From positions 1 through 45,428 of the forward strand of contig CAYSDF010000001.1 in NCBI GenBank assembly GCA_964429675.1: DNA of 45,428 nucleotides, in the 5' to 3' direction. The translations under genes and the position numbers were made by a program. This document shows positions 1 to 7,462 of this stretch, piece by piece; the first letter of the stretch is position 1; each line of letters starts with the position of its first letter. This stretch comes from GWA2-44-9 sp964429675 (GTDB lineage: Bacteria; Patescibacteriota; Minisyncoccia; 2-02-FULL-40-12; GWA2-44-9). The notes beneath the pieces were generated by a model. It did no database searches, was not told where the DNA came from, and saw nothing but the letters and a program-made list of their open reading frames with translations.

Positions 1-55
1 GATAAGAAGAATAATGCATGTAGACCAGTGGTAGTAGGTAAGCAAATAATAGACT
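1..55. repeat. Left copy of 55-bp terminal overlap (circular assembly)
   Basis: These 55 bases are identical to the last 55 bases of the window. The reading frame of the small terminase gene continues perfectly when the two copies are superimposed, so this is the overlap of a closed circular assembly (55 is a common assembler k-mer length) rather than a biological duplication. A genuine short terminal repeat of that length is less likely. Confidence 0.93.
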
Positions 56-264
56 ATCCTGATGAAGCACTGAGGCTTGAGGCTATAAAGACAGCGTTTA
101 AACTACATGGAGTGTTGGATAGGAAGCAGGAAGACAGTATAAAGACCCAAGTTAATATCTCTATGGATAGCAATGACTTACCAAAGATGTCAGAGTTGAT
201 AGATAGACTAGATAGCCTGAGCAACAAGATGGGGTTTCTGATTGAAGACGGCGAGTGTGTGTAG
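1..264 (+). CDS. terS: Terminase small subunit, C-terminal part (gene continues from window end)
   Basis: This is the 3' part of the small terminase subunit, whose 5' part lies at 45083-45428. Joining the two across the 55-bp overlap gives one uninterrupted 184-residue protein. The C-terminal part seen here is helical and charged, with a predicted coiled-coil-like segment ending in IDRLDSLSNKMGFL, as expected for the oligomerisation region of a TerS ring. TerS recognises the packaging site and delivers phage DNA to the large subunit. The gene ends 420 bp upstream of terL, an unusually wide gap that holds a repeat array and two small ORFs. Confidence 0.85.
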   Translation, partial: DKKNNACRPVVVGKQIIDYPDEALRLEAIKTAFKLHGVLDRKQEDSIKTQVNISMDSNDLPKMSELIDRLDSLSNKMGFLIEDGECV

Positions 265-300
265 TTAACATACGGTGTATTATAAGAAGTTCATAAGACT

Positions 301-411
301 ATGGCAATCATTGGCTTAAGAAATGAAAACGGGGGGCAGGGGGTGGGGGTTAGGATGAATAATCCCACTCAGAAATCGCTACGTAGTTTAAGCAAAAAGG
401 AATTGTCGTGA
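301..411 (+). CDS. Possible 36-residue microprotein between terS and terL
   Basis: The ATG at 301 opens 36 codons ending in TGA at 409-411, which overlaps the GTG start of the next gene as GTGA. The product has a Gly-rich stretch (GGQGVGV) followed by a polar, basic tail (KSLRSLSKKELS). No clear Shine-Dalgarno sequence precedes the ATG. The start-stop overlap suggests translation coupled to the Phd-like gene, but the G-rich DNA inside it may instead be the functional element. I do not recognise the protein. Confidence 0.35.
   Translation: MAIIGLRNENGGQGVGVRMNNPTQKSLRSLSKKELS
331..354 (+). other. G-rich tract with quadruplex potential
   Basis: The run is G6-CA-G5-T-G5-TTA-GG, three long G-tracts plus a G pair, separated by loops of one to three bases. 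It is the most G-rich stretch I noticed. It can satisfy two-tetrad, or register-shifted three-tetrad, quadruplex rules on the + strand. It lies in the terS-terL interval immediately before the TGTCGTGACA array. Confidence 0.5.
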
Positions 412-566
412 CAATCCAAATAAGTAAGCGAGAAATAAGTCGTGACATTTATAAATACCTAAAGGAAGGGGAATATGTCGTGACAAATCATGGAGTACCT
501 GAGTATGTCGTGACAATTAAGAAGGTAAGTGGAGAGATACCTGTCGTGACAAATAATGTCGTGACA
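404..566. repeat. Six-copy TGTCGTGACA repeat array
   Basis: Copies of TGTCGTGACA start at 404, 476, 506, 542 and 557. A sixth, AGTCGTGACA, starts at 438. Each is an inverted repeat, TGTC-GT-GACA, and the first extends to TTGTC-GT-GACAA. Spacings are 34, 38, 30, 36 and 15 bp. The first copy overlaps the GTG start of the Phd-like gene and the others lie inside it. Four copies are read in the same frame as Val-Val-Thr. Phd/YefM antitoxins are known to bind short TGT..ACA palindromes, so self-binding operators are plausible. The place between terS and terL also allows a packaging-site role. Confidence 0.8.
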
Positions 567-683
567 AAAATAGATACAGTTGAAGAGGTACGAAAAGTAG
601 TAAAGTTTGTAGGAGAGAAACACAGTTGCGGGTGTAAGAGAGAGGGAAAGAATAAGACATGTCCGAAGCATTATTGTTATTGA
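408..683 (+). CDS. Phd/YefM-like antitoxin-family small protein with Cys-rich tail
   Basis: This 91-residue protein starts with GTG, preceded by AAAGGAA at suitable spacing. Residues 1-38 resemble the Phd/YefM fold: an ISKREISRDIYKYLKEGE helix region followed by a VVTNHGVPEYVV strand, like the family's 'VVVTrhGkPvaVlv'. A linker then repeats the tripeptide VVT, and the C-terminus (about residues 73-90) is CGCKREGKNKTCPKHYCY, a likely metal-binding knuckle. No toxin partner is visible next to it, so it is more likely a DNA-binding regulator than half of a toxin-antitoxin pair. The unusual point is that its own coding DNA carries six copies of a palindromic repeat. Confidence 0.6.
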   Translation: MTIQISKREISRDIYKYLKEGEYVVTNHGVPEYVVTIKKVSGEIPVVTNNVVTKIDTVEEVRKVVKFVGEKHSCGCKREGKNKTCPKHYCY

Positions 684-684
684 T

Positions 685-2253
685 ATGAGTAACGACCCGA
701 TATATGACCGGTTCAGTAAGAATCCGATGAGTTATGGTATCTGGTATTTCCAGAATCATTTCCGGATGGAGGGGAGTCCGTTTCATCTGAAGTTATTGCA
801 GGTGGCGGCGGATGAGAGTGTGAAGAGGCTAGCGTGTGCTGCGCCAAGGGAGAGTAGTAAGTCGACTTTACTAAGTTTTCTATTTTCCAGTTGGGGGATA
901 GCGTTTAAGAAGTTTCGGTTTATTTTAAATGTACAGAATACGTTTAATAAGAGTGTGAGTTCGTTAGAGGCGATAAAAGAGGAGTTTAAGATAAATGAGC
1001 GGCTGAAGAGAGATTTCGGGGTAGAGTTAAAGAAGGACCGGGAGGGGGACACGATATTTCATCATCCGGACGGTTTTGAGACGCGGGTGTTGAGTAAGGG
1101 AGCCGACCAGATAGGAAGTGTGAGAGGCGAGAAGTTCGGGGCCTACAGACCGGATTTGATAGTAGTGGACGACCTAGAAGACGATGAGTTGGTAAAGAAC
1201 CCGGAGAGAAGAAACGACCTGCAAAGGTTATATGATGAAGCCTTAATCCCGGCAGGAGACGCAAATAATTTAAAGGTAATTGTCATAGGGACGATATTGC
1301 ATGATGATTCCCAAATGGCGAAGTTAGTGAGTAGAGACTATTATCCGGAGTACCGGAAGTTAAAGTTCAGGGCAAGGATAGAGAAGGACAAAGAATATTT
1401 CTCTTTATGGCCGGAGAAGTGGTCGGTAGAGAGACTGAATCAGCTGGAGAAAGAGAAACCGAATGTCTTTGCGAAGGAGTACCAGAACGACCCGGTCTCA
1501 GGGATGATGAGCACTTTCAAGAGAGAGGATTTTCGGTATTGGAGGGTACAGGACGGGGACTATGTGCTTTTAGATGAAGAGGGTGGTGTGGTAGGGCGAG
1601 GGGCGTTATCGTCGTGTGTAGGGGCGATTGCGTGCGATTTAGCCCTAGAGGAGAGGCGCACCTCGGATTTCACGGTCGTGATGCCGGGATATTTGACACC
1701 GAACAGTGAAATATTGATTGAGGATTATTTCTGTAAGAAGGGAGTGATGCCGGACGAGTTGGAGCACATTCTGTTTCCGATGGAAGAGCGGATGAGAAAG
1801 TTAACGGGGAGTGTGATACCAGTAGGATTTGAGAAAGCGAAGATAGAAAAGATAGCGAGACATTTATTAAAGCAGGCGATGGTGAGAAGGAATCATTTTC
1901 TGGTACTTAAAGATTTGATGTGGGATGGAGATAAAGTGACGAGGATGACGACGAGGTTACAGCCCCGGTATGCTCAGCATGTGATATTTCATAAGAAGGG
2001 GATGGGAGATTTAGAAGAGCAGCTGATAAGAATCCCTAGTGGTGTGCATGACGATATCCCGGATGCGGAGCAGGGGTTAGTGCAGCTGTTGCAGTATCCG
2101 AAGGCAAAGAAGAAAGAAGAGAAGCCAGTGGATAATTTCGACTGGTGGAGGAAGCAGAGTGCTGGGTACCGGGAGAAGAACAAACGAAGTTATATATTTG
2201 GTGAGAAGAAGAGGGAGCCCTTATTTAAAGTAGTCCAGTGTCCACCTAATTAA
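685..2253 (+). CDS. terL: Terminase large subunit (packaging ATPase-nuclease)
   Basis: This 522-residue protein has the two TerL domains. The N-terminal ATPase has a degenerate Walker A (CAAPRESSKST, about residues 51-61, with Ser where Gly is usual) and a Walker B strand ending in acidic residues (LIVVDDLEDDE). The nuclease half begins near AIACDLALEERRTSDF, where the first catalytic Asp sits, and ends with the DDIPDAEQGL segment typical of terminase C-termini. It pumps DNA into the prohead through the portal and cuts the concatemer. It starts one base after the stop of the Phd-like gene and lacks a strong ribosome site, so coupling is likely. A hairpin terminator follows. Confidence 0.95.
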   Translation: MSNDPIYDRFSKNPMSYGIWYFQNHFRMEGSPFHLKLLQVAADESVKRLACAAPRESSKSTLLSFLFSSWGIAFKKFRFILNVQNTFNKSVSSLEAIKEEFKINERLKRDFGVELKKDREGDTIFHHPDGFETRVLSKGADQIGSVRGEKFGAYRPDLIVVDDLEDDELVKNPERRNDLQRLYDEALIPAGDANNLKVIVIGTILHDDSQMAKLVSRDYYPEYRKLKFRARIEKDKEYFSLWPEKWSVERLNQLEKEKPNVFAKEYQNDPVSGMMSTFKREDFRYWRVQDGDYVLLDEEGGVVGRGALSSCVGAIACDLALEERRTSDFTVVMPGYLTPNSEILIEDYFCKKGVMPDELEHILFPMEERMRKLTGSVIPVGFEKAKIEKIARHLLKQAMVRRNHFLVLKDLMWDGDKVTRMTTRLQPRYAQHVIFHKKGMGDLEEQLIRIPSGVHDDIPDAEQGLVQLLQYPKAKKKEEKPVDNFDWWRKQSAGYREKNKRSYIFGEKKREPLFKVVQCPPN

Positions 2254-2300
2254 AAATTTATAATCGTCGCTGACGGGCGATAGATTATCCAACGGTTTTA

Positions 2301-2336
2301 AAAAGGAGTTCTTGTCGACAAGCAAGAACTCCTTTT
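2301..2336 (+). terminator. Strong intrinsic terminator after terL
   Basis: The arms AAAAGGAGTTCTTG (2301-2314) and CAAGAACTCCTTTT (2323-2336) form a perfect 14-bp stem with an 8-base loop, followed by more T residues. The symmetrical A/T flanks would let it work in both directions. It separates the terS-terL unit from the portal and head genes, yet no good promoter is visible between it and the portal at 2352, so read-through or antitermination is possible. Confidence 0.9.
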
Positions 2337-2351
2337 TTGTTGGGGAAAAAT

Positions 2352-4409
2352 ATGAAAATAGATAAAGACAGATTATTTGAGTTAAAGAACCAGATTATCA
2401 TGGCAGAGAAGCTGAATAAAGAAGAGCTTGAGCCCGTGATGAAAGAGGGTATTGAAAGGTATACGGGGATACACATCCCGAAGTACGGGTATAACTGGGA
2501 CATTATGTTGAATGAAGTGTATCCGATAATCCAGACGAATCTGCCGGCGATATTCTTTAGGAACCCGAAGGCGTTTTTAAAGCCGAGGCAGAAGACGTTT
2601 ATAGCCAAGAAGCTCGACCCGGAGACGGGGAAGAAGATTGATATCGAGATGGATTCCCAGAAATCAGCGAATACGCAAGAAGGGATACTGAATTACGACA
2701 TTTACCGCATGAAGTATAAACGGGAGACGAGGAAAGTCTTAGTAGATAGTTTGCTTTTTCCTCACGGAGTTCTTTGGCACGGATACAAAGGTGATTTCGG
2801 TATGACAGAGGAGCAGAATCTCTGGATAGAAGACGATAAAGTCTTTGTCTCGAGGCTTTGTCCGATACGGTTCATTAAAGACCCGAATGTGAATATGTCG
2901 AATATCGACGAAGGCAAGTGGGTCGGAAGAATCATCGACATGCCTTATCAGGATTTGGTCGAAGACGACAAGCTGGATGTGAATAAGGCTCTGATAAAAG
3001 GATTTAAGGGGTACGGAAATAAAGTAGGGCTAGCTTCGTACTTACATGCGAAGGACACACTACAGGTGGGTGGGGTCGACAAGCTCACGTTGGGCGGGTT
3101 TCGCAGGAATTTACTGGAGTTTACCGACGAAGGTTTTAGAGAAAGCAAGTATTCGAAGTTCGTGAGGGTGTATGAAATATTTTTAAGACCGACGAAGCAG
3201 GAAAGAAGAAAAGGCGGGAAGGGATACATACTGCTTTTGACTTTCGAGCAGCCGGAACCGTTAAGGGTGAATGAGTGGACGATTAAAGCCGAAGGGTTCC
3301 CGTCGAAGATACTTCAGTTCAACGAATTAAATGACCAAGAATACGGTATGCCGGATATCGATACCTATAAAGACATCGCTGACCAGAAAAACATCATTAC
3401 GAATTTACAATTACGAAATGCGCAGGAGAATTCAAAGGTTTATGTCGGGATAGCGACGGCGGGGATAGACGGCGAGGAGAATATCGAGAAGATACAGAAA
3501 GGCGACCAGACGATAATTCTTTTCCCCGGGGAAACGATATTAAACCGTATGACAGTACAGTCCGGTGGCGGACAGGCTTCCAGTGAGCTTTATCTTATCG
3601 ACCAGAGAATCCAGAAGAACCTCGATGACAAATCCGGGGTGACCGATTTACGACGGGGAGTTTTGCAGAGCGGGGAAGAGAGTGCCCTGAGTGTCAAGAT
3701 GAGAGCGAATGCCTCGACGGCCCGTCCGGCGTACCGACAGGACATCATGGCGGATTTCCTGAAAGAATCTTTTGTTTATATCAACCAGCTTCACAAACAG
3801 TTCATGCCCTACGAAGAGGCAGTGAGGATTATCGGGAGCCTGGATTTACAGTGGACGGATAAGCCGACCAGAGAGGATATACAGGCGGATGTGGATGTGG
3901 AGATAGACGCTATTTCGATGTTACCGGAGAATCCACAGGAAGAGTTGGCGCAGTTACAGCAGATTTTAATGTTGATGATGCAAGGCATAACCCAGCCAGC
4001 GATAATGGAGAAAATTAAGCAGGAAGGTAAGACGATAAATCTATCTCCGATAATCGAGCAGATACTTATCCGCTCGAAAATTAAAGACCCGGATATTTTC
4101 CGTAACCTGAAACCGGAAGAGAGTCAGGGATATGTAGCGGTCGAGCAGTTACAGGAAGCAAAGGCCAATGTTAATGCGGCCTTAACTGGTCAGCCTGTGC
4201 CTTTCCCCCCGAAGGTGCAGGATGACCATATAGCTAAGCTCGAGATTTATACTACGATACAGGAATTGCTGGCGAAAGCGAATCAGGTCAGTGACATCTT
4301 GGAGCAGTTGATACAGATACAGTCCCAGCTTTTACAGGAAGTGCAGGACAAACAGGCCCAAGAAGGGCAGAAGATAAATCTTAAAAAACCCCAAACGGTG
4401 AATATATGA
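2352..4409 (+). CDS. Portal protein
   Basis: The 685-residue product sits directly after the terminase, before a scaffold and coat gene, and has the size and composition of podoviral portals. It is a largely helical protein with a central RNAQENSKVYVG stem-like region, conserved clip-like motifs, and a Gln-rich helical C-terminus (LEQLIQIQSQLLQEVQDKQ) like the barrel helix of P22-type portals. It would form the dodecameric ring at one capsid vertex through which DNA enters and leaves. ATG 2352 is preferred over an upstream in-frame TTG that falls inside the terminator; GGGGA lies five bases ahead. Its stop overlaps the next start as ATGA. Confidence 0.85.
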   Translation: MKIDKDRLFELKNQIIMAEKLNKEELEPVMKEGIERYTGIHIPKYGYNWDIMLNEVYPIIQTNLPAIFFRNPKAFLKPRQKTFIAKKLDPETGKKIDIEMDSQKSANTQEGILNYDIYRMKYKRETRKVLVDSLLFPHGVLWHGYKGDFGMTEEQNLWIEDDKVFVSRLCPIRFIKDPNVNMSNIDEGKWVGRIIDMPYQDLVEDDKLDVNKALIKGFKGYGNKVGLASYLHAKDTLQVGGVDKLTLGGFRRNLLEFTDEGFRESKYSKFVRVYEIFLRPTKQERRKGGKGYILLLTFEQPEPLRVNEWTIKAEGFPSKILQFNELNDQEYGMPDIDTYKDIADQKNIITNLQLRNAQENSKVYVGIATAGIDGEENIEKIQKGDQTIILFPGETILNRMTVQSGGGQASSELYLIDQRIQKNLDDKSGVTDLRRGVLQSGEESALSVKMRANASTARPAYRQDIMADFLKESFVYINQLHKQFMPYEEAVRIIGSLDLQWTDKPTREDIQADVDVEIDAISMLPENPQEELAQLQQILMLMMQGITQPAIMEKIKQEGKTINLSPIIEQILIRSKIKDPDIFRNLKPEESQGYVAVEQLQEAKANVNAALTGQPVPFPPKVQDDHIAKLEIYTTIQELLAKANQVSDILEQLIQIQSQLLQEVQDKQAQEGQKINLKKPQTVNI

Positions 4410-4615
4410 ATTTAATCCAGATTTCCCCCAATGTAATCTTAAATGCGGAGCATATTTCCTGTATTGAGCAGACCCGAGAACGAGGTAAAGACGTGATTTA
4501 TGTCTGGTGTAACGGCGTGAAGTACGAGTATGACAACGAAAAGAACGCTCCGATAGGGTATTTCATCAGTTTACTGACGAATTCAGGTAAGAAAGAGCAG
4601 TATTTCGCCCTATGA
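4406..4615 (+). CDS. Small protein, paralogue of the one at 5086
   Basis: This 69-residue protein is not recognised by family. It matches the protein at 5086-5310 in outline: MNxIxI at the start, a central IEQ, a strand ending in NG followed by YEY or YEC, and a C-terminal SGxxxQYFA motif. It is probably a small beta-rich virion or assembly protein. It overlaps its neighbours on both sides by four bases (ATGA) and is therefore translated as part of the portal-coat operon. Confidence 0.75.
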   Translation: MNLIQISPNVILNAEHISCIEQTRERGKDVIYVWCNGVKYEYDNEKNAPIGYFISLLTNSGKKEQYFAL

Positions 4616-4974
4616 CACACATAATCGTTAAAAATTACGAGCATTTCAACCGCAGTTTACCGAACTGGGACTCTCCGAAGGGGAAGTATATAAGGAGCAA
4701 GGCTCAATATCAGAACGAACTGGCGAAATCCGGGATGAAAGTGGTCGAGAAGTTCGGGCAGACCAGTGAACCGAAGAGAAAAGAGTACGTTATCTCCCAA
4801 AAGACAAGAGAAATCATCAAAGAAGTTCGCCAGACTAAAGACAAGAAGGGTAATGTAAGGTTAAGTGATCGGCAGATAGATGCCATGAGACAAATGGGAG
4901 CGATAGGCAAAAAGATACCGACGTATATGGGGAAACCTAGTGGGAAAGGCGGTTTTTATGCCGTTGACAGGTAA
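4612..4974 (+). CDS. Conserved phage protein of unknown function
   Basis: This 120-residue basic protein opens with IIVKNYEHFNRSLPNWDSPKGKYIRSKAQY, a pattern I recall from uncharacterised phage proteins encoded between portal and scaffold. The rest is helical and Lys-rich and ends in a Gly-rich tail (GKPSGKGGFYAVDR). It overlaps the previous gene by ATGA. A role in head assembly is inferred from position only. Confidence 0.7.
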   Translation: MTHIIVKNYEHFNRSLPNWDSPKGKYIRSKAQYQNELAKSGMKVVEKFGQTSEPKRKEYVISQKTREIIKEVRQTKDKKGNVRLSDRQIDAMRQMGAIGKKIPTYMGKPSGKGGFYAVDR

Positions 4975-5089
4975 AGGCAAAGAGATTTTATCGAGTATGA
5001 AGAAAAGTTACGGGGCTAAGAAAGCGAAATCGGTTTTCTATGCCTCGATAAATGCCGGGAAGATAAAAGGAGCGGAAAAAGGCAAATGA
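4958..5089 (+). CDS. Small conserved head-region protein (43 residues)
   Basis: The ATG at 4958 lies within the end of the preceding gene in another frame, and the TGA at 5087-5089 overlaps the next ATG as ATGA. The basic product (MPLTGKGKEILSSMKKSYG, then KAKSVFYASINAGKIKG) matches a short pattern, 'GKk.l..Mkk.YG.kKak.vFYAsiN.Gki', that I associate with tiny phage proteins beside capsid genes. Function is unknown. Confidence 0.7.
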   Translation: MPLTGKGKEILSSMKKSYGAKKAKSVFYASINAGKIKGAEKGK

Positions 5090-5310
5090 ATTTCATTCGT
5101 ATCCGAGGAGGAGTGGTGGTAAGGCGGGATTGCATTGAAGTCATTGAGCAGGTGGACGATTTTCGCTGCCGGGTGACGGTGAACGGCACGATATACGAAT
5201 GTAACTTACCATTTTCATCGCTTTTGAGTGCTTTAGAGCTCGTACAGACTCCCGGAGTGAGTTTGCCGGGGATAAGTCCAAGTGGGCCCAGTCAATATTT
5301 TGCAGGATAA
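5086..5310 (+). CDS. Small protein, paralogue of the one at 4406
   Basis: This 74-residue protein resembles the 69-residue product at 4406-4615: MNFIRIRGGV at the start, VIEQVDD in the middle, VNGTIYEC, and SGPSQYFAG at the end. It carries an additional Pro/Gly-rich linker (about residues 54-70). The pair probably arose by duplication around the two genes that now lie between them. Role unknown; expression with the head genes suggests a structural or assembly part. Confidence 0.7.
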   Translation: MNFIRIRGGVVVRRDCIEVIEQVDDFRCRVTVNGTIYECNLPFSSLLSALELVQTPGVSLPGISPSGPSQYFAG

Positions 5311-5338
5311 TCAATTCTAACCTGAAAGGGAGAAAATT

Positions 5339-6154
5339 ATGCCAGAACCAACTGTAGTTGAGCCCCAAGTAGTGCCTTCGGTGGTCAATCCGGCGGTGAA
5401 GTCCGAACCGGATTTAATCACGAAGGTTACGCAGTTCAAAAAAGAAACTGTCCAGCCGGAGGGCGTTGATATTAACTTCGACTATAAAGAGTTGGAGAAT
5501 ATCAAAGACCCGGTTGCTAAAGAAGTGGCTATGAAGGCGTATAAGAGCATGCAGGCCGGAGCCACTAAAAAATTTCAAGAGGCTTCTCAGTTAAAAAAAG
5601 AAGCCGAGGAAAAACTGAAGAGCGTCGAGAAGAAACAATGGACACCGGAGTTGATTCAGAAAGAGTTACTGAACGACCCCCAATTTCTTTCGGCGGCGCA
5701 GTTAATTTCCGGGAATAACAACAACACAGAATCGTCGTTGTTGTCGGACGAGGAGAAGGCGGAGATGAATAGACTCAAGAACAAAGTGATGACTCTTGAG
5801 CAATCGAATCAGCTCGCTTTAATCTCTCAGGAAGACGCACAGCTGTCATCGAAGTTCTCTGATTACAATTCCGTCAGGATTGATGAGGCGTTATCGAATC
5901 TGGTCAATACTCAGCCTCATAAACTACGGGAGTATGTGTATAAGGCGACTTTTCACGATGAGCATGTCAAGGCGGCTTATGAGATGGGTCTCCAAGAATC
6001 TAAAAAAAACAATCAAGAAAAAATTAATGCGTTCTCTGCGAATGGGAGTCAGGTGAATTCCAGTGAGAATATTCCGGTCAAGGACAAGGGAGAGAGTGAC
6101 ACGGCGTATTTCATTCGACTGGCCCAGAGCAGAATGGCGCAGATGAAAAAATAG
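5339..6154 (+). CDS. Putative scaffolding protein
   Basis: This 271-residue acidic and Gln/Lys-rich protein lies immediately before the coat gene, the classical scaffold position. It has a disordered Pro/Val-rich N-terminus, a long predicted helix (about residues 60-105, rich in KK, EE and QQ), a polar middle, and a charged C-terminal helix (DTAYFIRLAQSRMAQMKK) of the kind that contacts coat protein. It would direct procapsid assembly and leave before DNA packaging. The start has GGGAG eight bases ahead. Confidence 0.8.
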   Translation: MPEPTVVEPQVVPSVVNPAVKSEPDLITKVTQFKKETVQPEGVDINFDYKELENIKDPVAKEVAMKAYKSMQAGATKKFQEASQLKKEAEEKLKSVEKKQWTPELIQKELLNDPQFLSAAQLISGNNNNTESSLLSDEEKAEMNRLKNKVMTLEQSNQLALISQEDAQLSSKFSDYNSVRIDEALSNLVNTQPHKLREYVYKATFHDEHVKAAYEMGLQESKKNNQEKINAFSANGSQVNSSENIPVKDKGESDTAYFIRLAQSRMAQMKK

Positions 6155-6167
6155 AAAGCAGGCATAA

Positions 6168-7118
6168 ATGGCAAGCGCATACGGTATTCCAACGACAATA
6201 GACAGTGTTGTCTTAGCTACGTCTTTGGCGGATTATCAAAAGACTTTAGCGGACAACGTCTATAACACCAACGTAGTGTTGTCCATGCTATCCCGGAATA
6301 AAGAGTTGAAAGACGGTGGACTTTCCATCGTTCAGCCCTTAATGACGGTGAAGCAGGATGACGGAGGATTTTTCTTGGGAGCGGATGTCCTGAATAACAC
6401 TCAAAAGAATTTCGCCAATCAGATTGAATATCTCTGGCAGAACGCTTATGAGCCTATTCAGTTGACCCGTGATGAAGAGAGACAGAATAGCGGCAGTGAG
6501 CATCGGATTCTCAGTCTCATGGCCGCCAAGACCAAATCTTCAGAAATGGCTATCGCCGATAGATTGGAGCAGGCTTTAACGACTCCTCTGGCGAACGCTA
6601 ACAACCTGATTGACCTCGAGACACTGGTTAATACCGGGACTCTGGGGACAATCAACGGAGCCACAACGACTATCTGGCAGTCGACCTTAACGACTTCCGG
6701 TGTCTTTGCGACTCAGGGTCTTTCGGATATGACGACAGCGACTTATGCTGTGGCCTCTTCGGGACAAGTGGATAATCCCACGGATTATCTAACCACGAAA
6801 ACAATCTTCCAAAAGTTTGAGCAGACCCGTCTTCCGCTCGAGAGAATTGCCAATGGCAATACCTCAGCGAATGCCGGATTCACCAATCTTACTTTTAAAG
6901 GAAAACCCGTGGTTTATGGAAACTATGTTTCCGCAGGGTTGTTGTTCGGTTTAAACATGAACTATATCCATCTTGCGGTGGATACGGTGACGGATTTAAT
7001 TACAACCGATTTCAGGGAGCCGGTGAATCAGATGGTACGAGTTGCGTACATTCTGTGGAGAGGCCAACTCTGGACGGATAATCGCAGACGTCATTTCAAA
7101 CTCTCGAGTATTACCTAA
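6168..7118 (+). CDS. Major capsid protein
   Basis: This 316-residue protein follows the scaffold and has the features of an HK97-fold coat protein. These are an N-terminal arm, a long helix with TRDEERQNSGSEHRILSLMAAKTKSSEMAIADRLEQAL (a spine-helix-like region, about residues 100-140), a variable Thr/Gly-rich insertion (about 150-200), and a C-terminal strand-rich part with DFREPVNQMVRVAYILWRGQL. It would build the icosahedral shell around the portal vertex. The exact coat family cannot be decided by eye. Confidence 0.85.
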   Translation: MASAYGIPTTIDSVVLATSLADYQKTLADNVYNTNVVLSMLSRNKELKDGGLSIVQPLMTVKQDDGGFFLGADVLNNTQKNFANQIEYLWQNAYEPIQLTRDEERQNSGSEHRILSLMAAKTKSSEMAIADRLEQALTTPLANANNLIDLETLVNTGTLGTINGATTTIWQSTLTTSGVFATQGLSDMTTATYAVASSGQVDNPTDYLTTKTIFQKFEQTRLPLERIANGNTSANAGFTNLTFKGKPVVYGNYVSAGLLFGLNMNYIHLAVDTVTDLITTDFREPVNQMVRVAYILWRGQLWTDNRRRHFKLSSIT

Positions 7119-7136
7119 AAGAAAGGAGTTTGAAAA

Positions 7137-7406
7137 ATGGCAGTTCAGACACCAGCATCAGGATACCCTATCCGGGAATCGGTTGGTTCATTAACTCTAT
7201 TTATCGTCAGGTTCACCTCGGTAGCTACGACTGACACTTACGCCAGTGGTCTAGGCAGTAATGTTGTCGGATACTGGGCGAACGGAGAAACGGATGAAGG
7301 CACCGACGGTGATGAAGGGATTAATGTGGCGAACAGTTCCGGAACGTTTACTTTTGCCTTAAAGACAGCTGGAATTGTGACGCTGTATATTCTGGCAAGG
7401 GCTTAA
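7137..7406 (+). CDS. Small head protein, possible capsid decoration
   Basis: This 89-residue, Thr/Ser/Gly-rich, probably beta-structured protein directly follows the coat gene. AAGGAG precedes the ATG by eight bases. No family is recognised. Position, low charge and length would fit a capsid-stabilising or fibre-attachment protein. Confidence 0.65.
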   Translation: MAVQTPASGYPIRESVGSLTLFIVRFTSVATTDTYASGLGSNVVGYWANGETDEGTDGDEGINVANSSGTFTFALKTAGIVTLYILARA

Positions 7407-7462
7407 TTAAATTGGCGCAATATGTTGAGGCATGCAGAGGCGCCTAACGAAAGGAAATTACA

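Noticed and set aside
408..683. Toxin-antitoxin module around the Phd-like gene
   Set aside because: Neither neighbour resembles a Doc, RelE or other small toxin; the next gene is the terminase.
2256..2300. TATAAT-like sequence after terL as a promoter for the portal gene
   Set aside because: No acceptable -35 lies 16-18 bases upstream, and the strong terminator would stop the transcript before the portal.
7407..7462. GGCGC/GCGCC inverted repeat between two head genes as a terminator
   Set aside because: The stem is too short, the loop too long, and no T-run follows.
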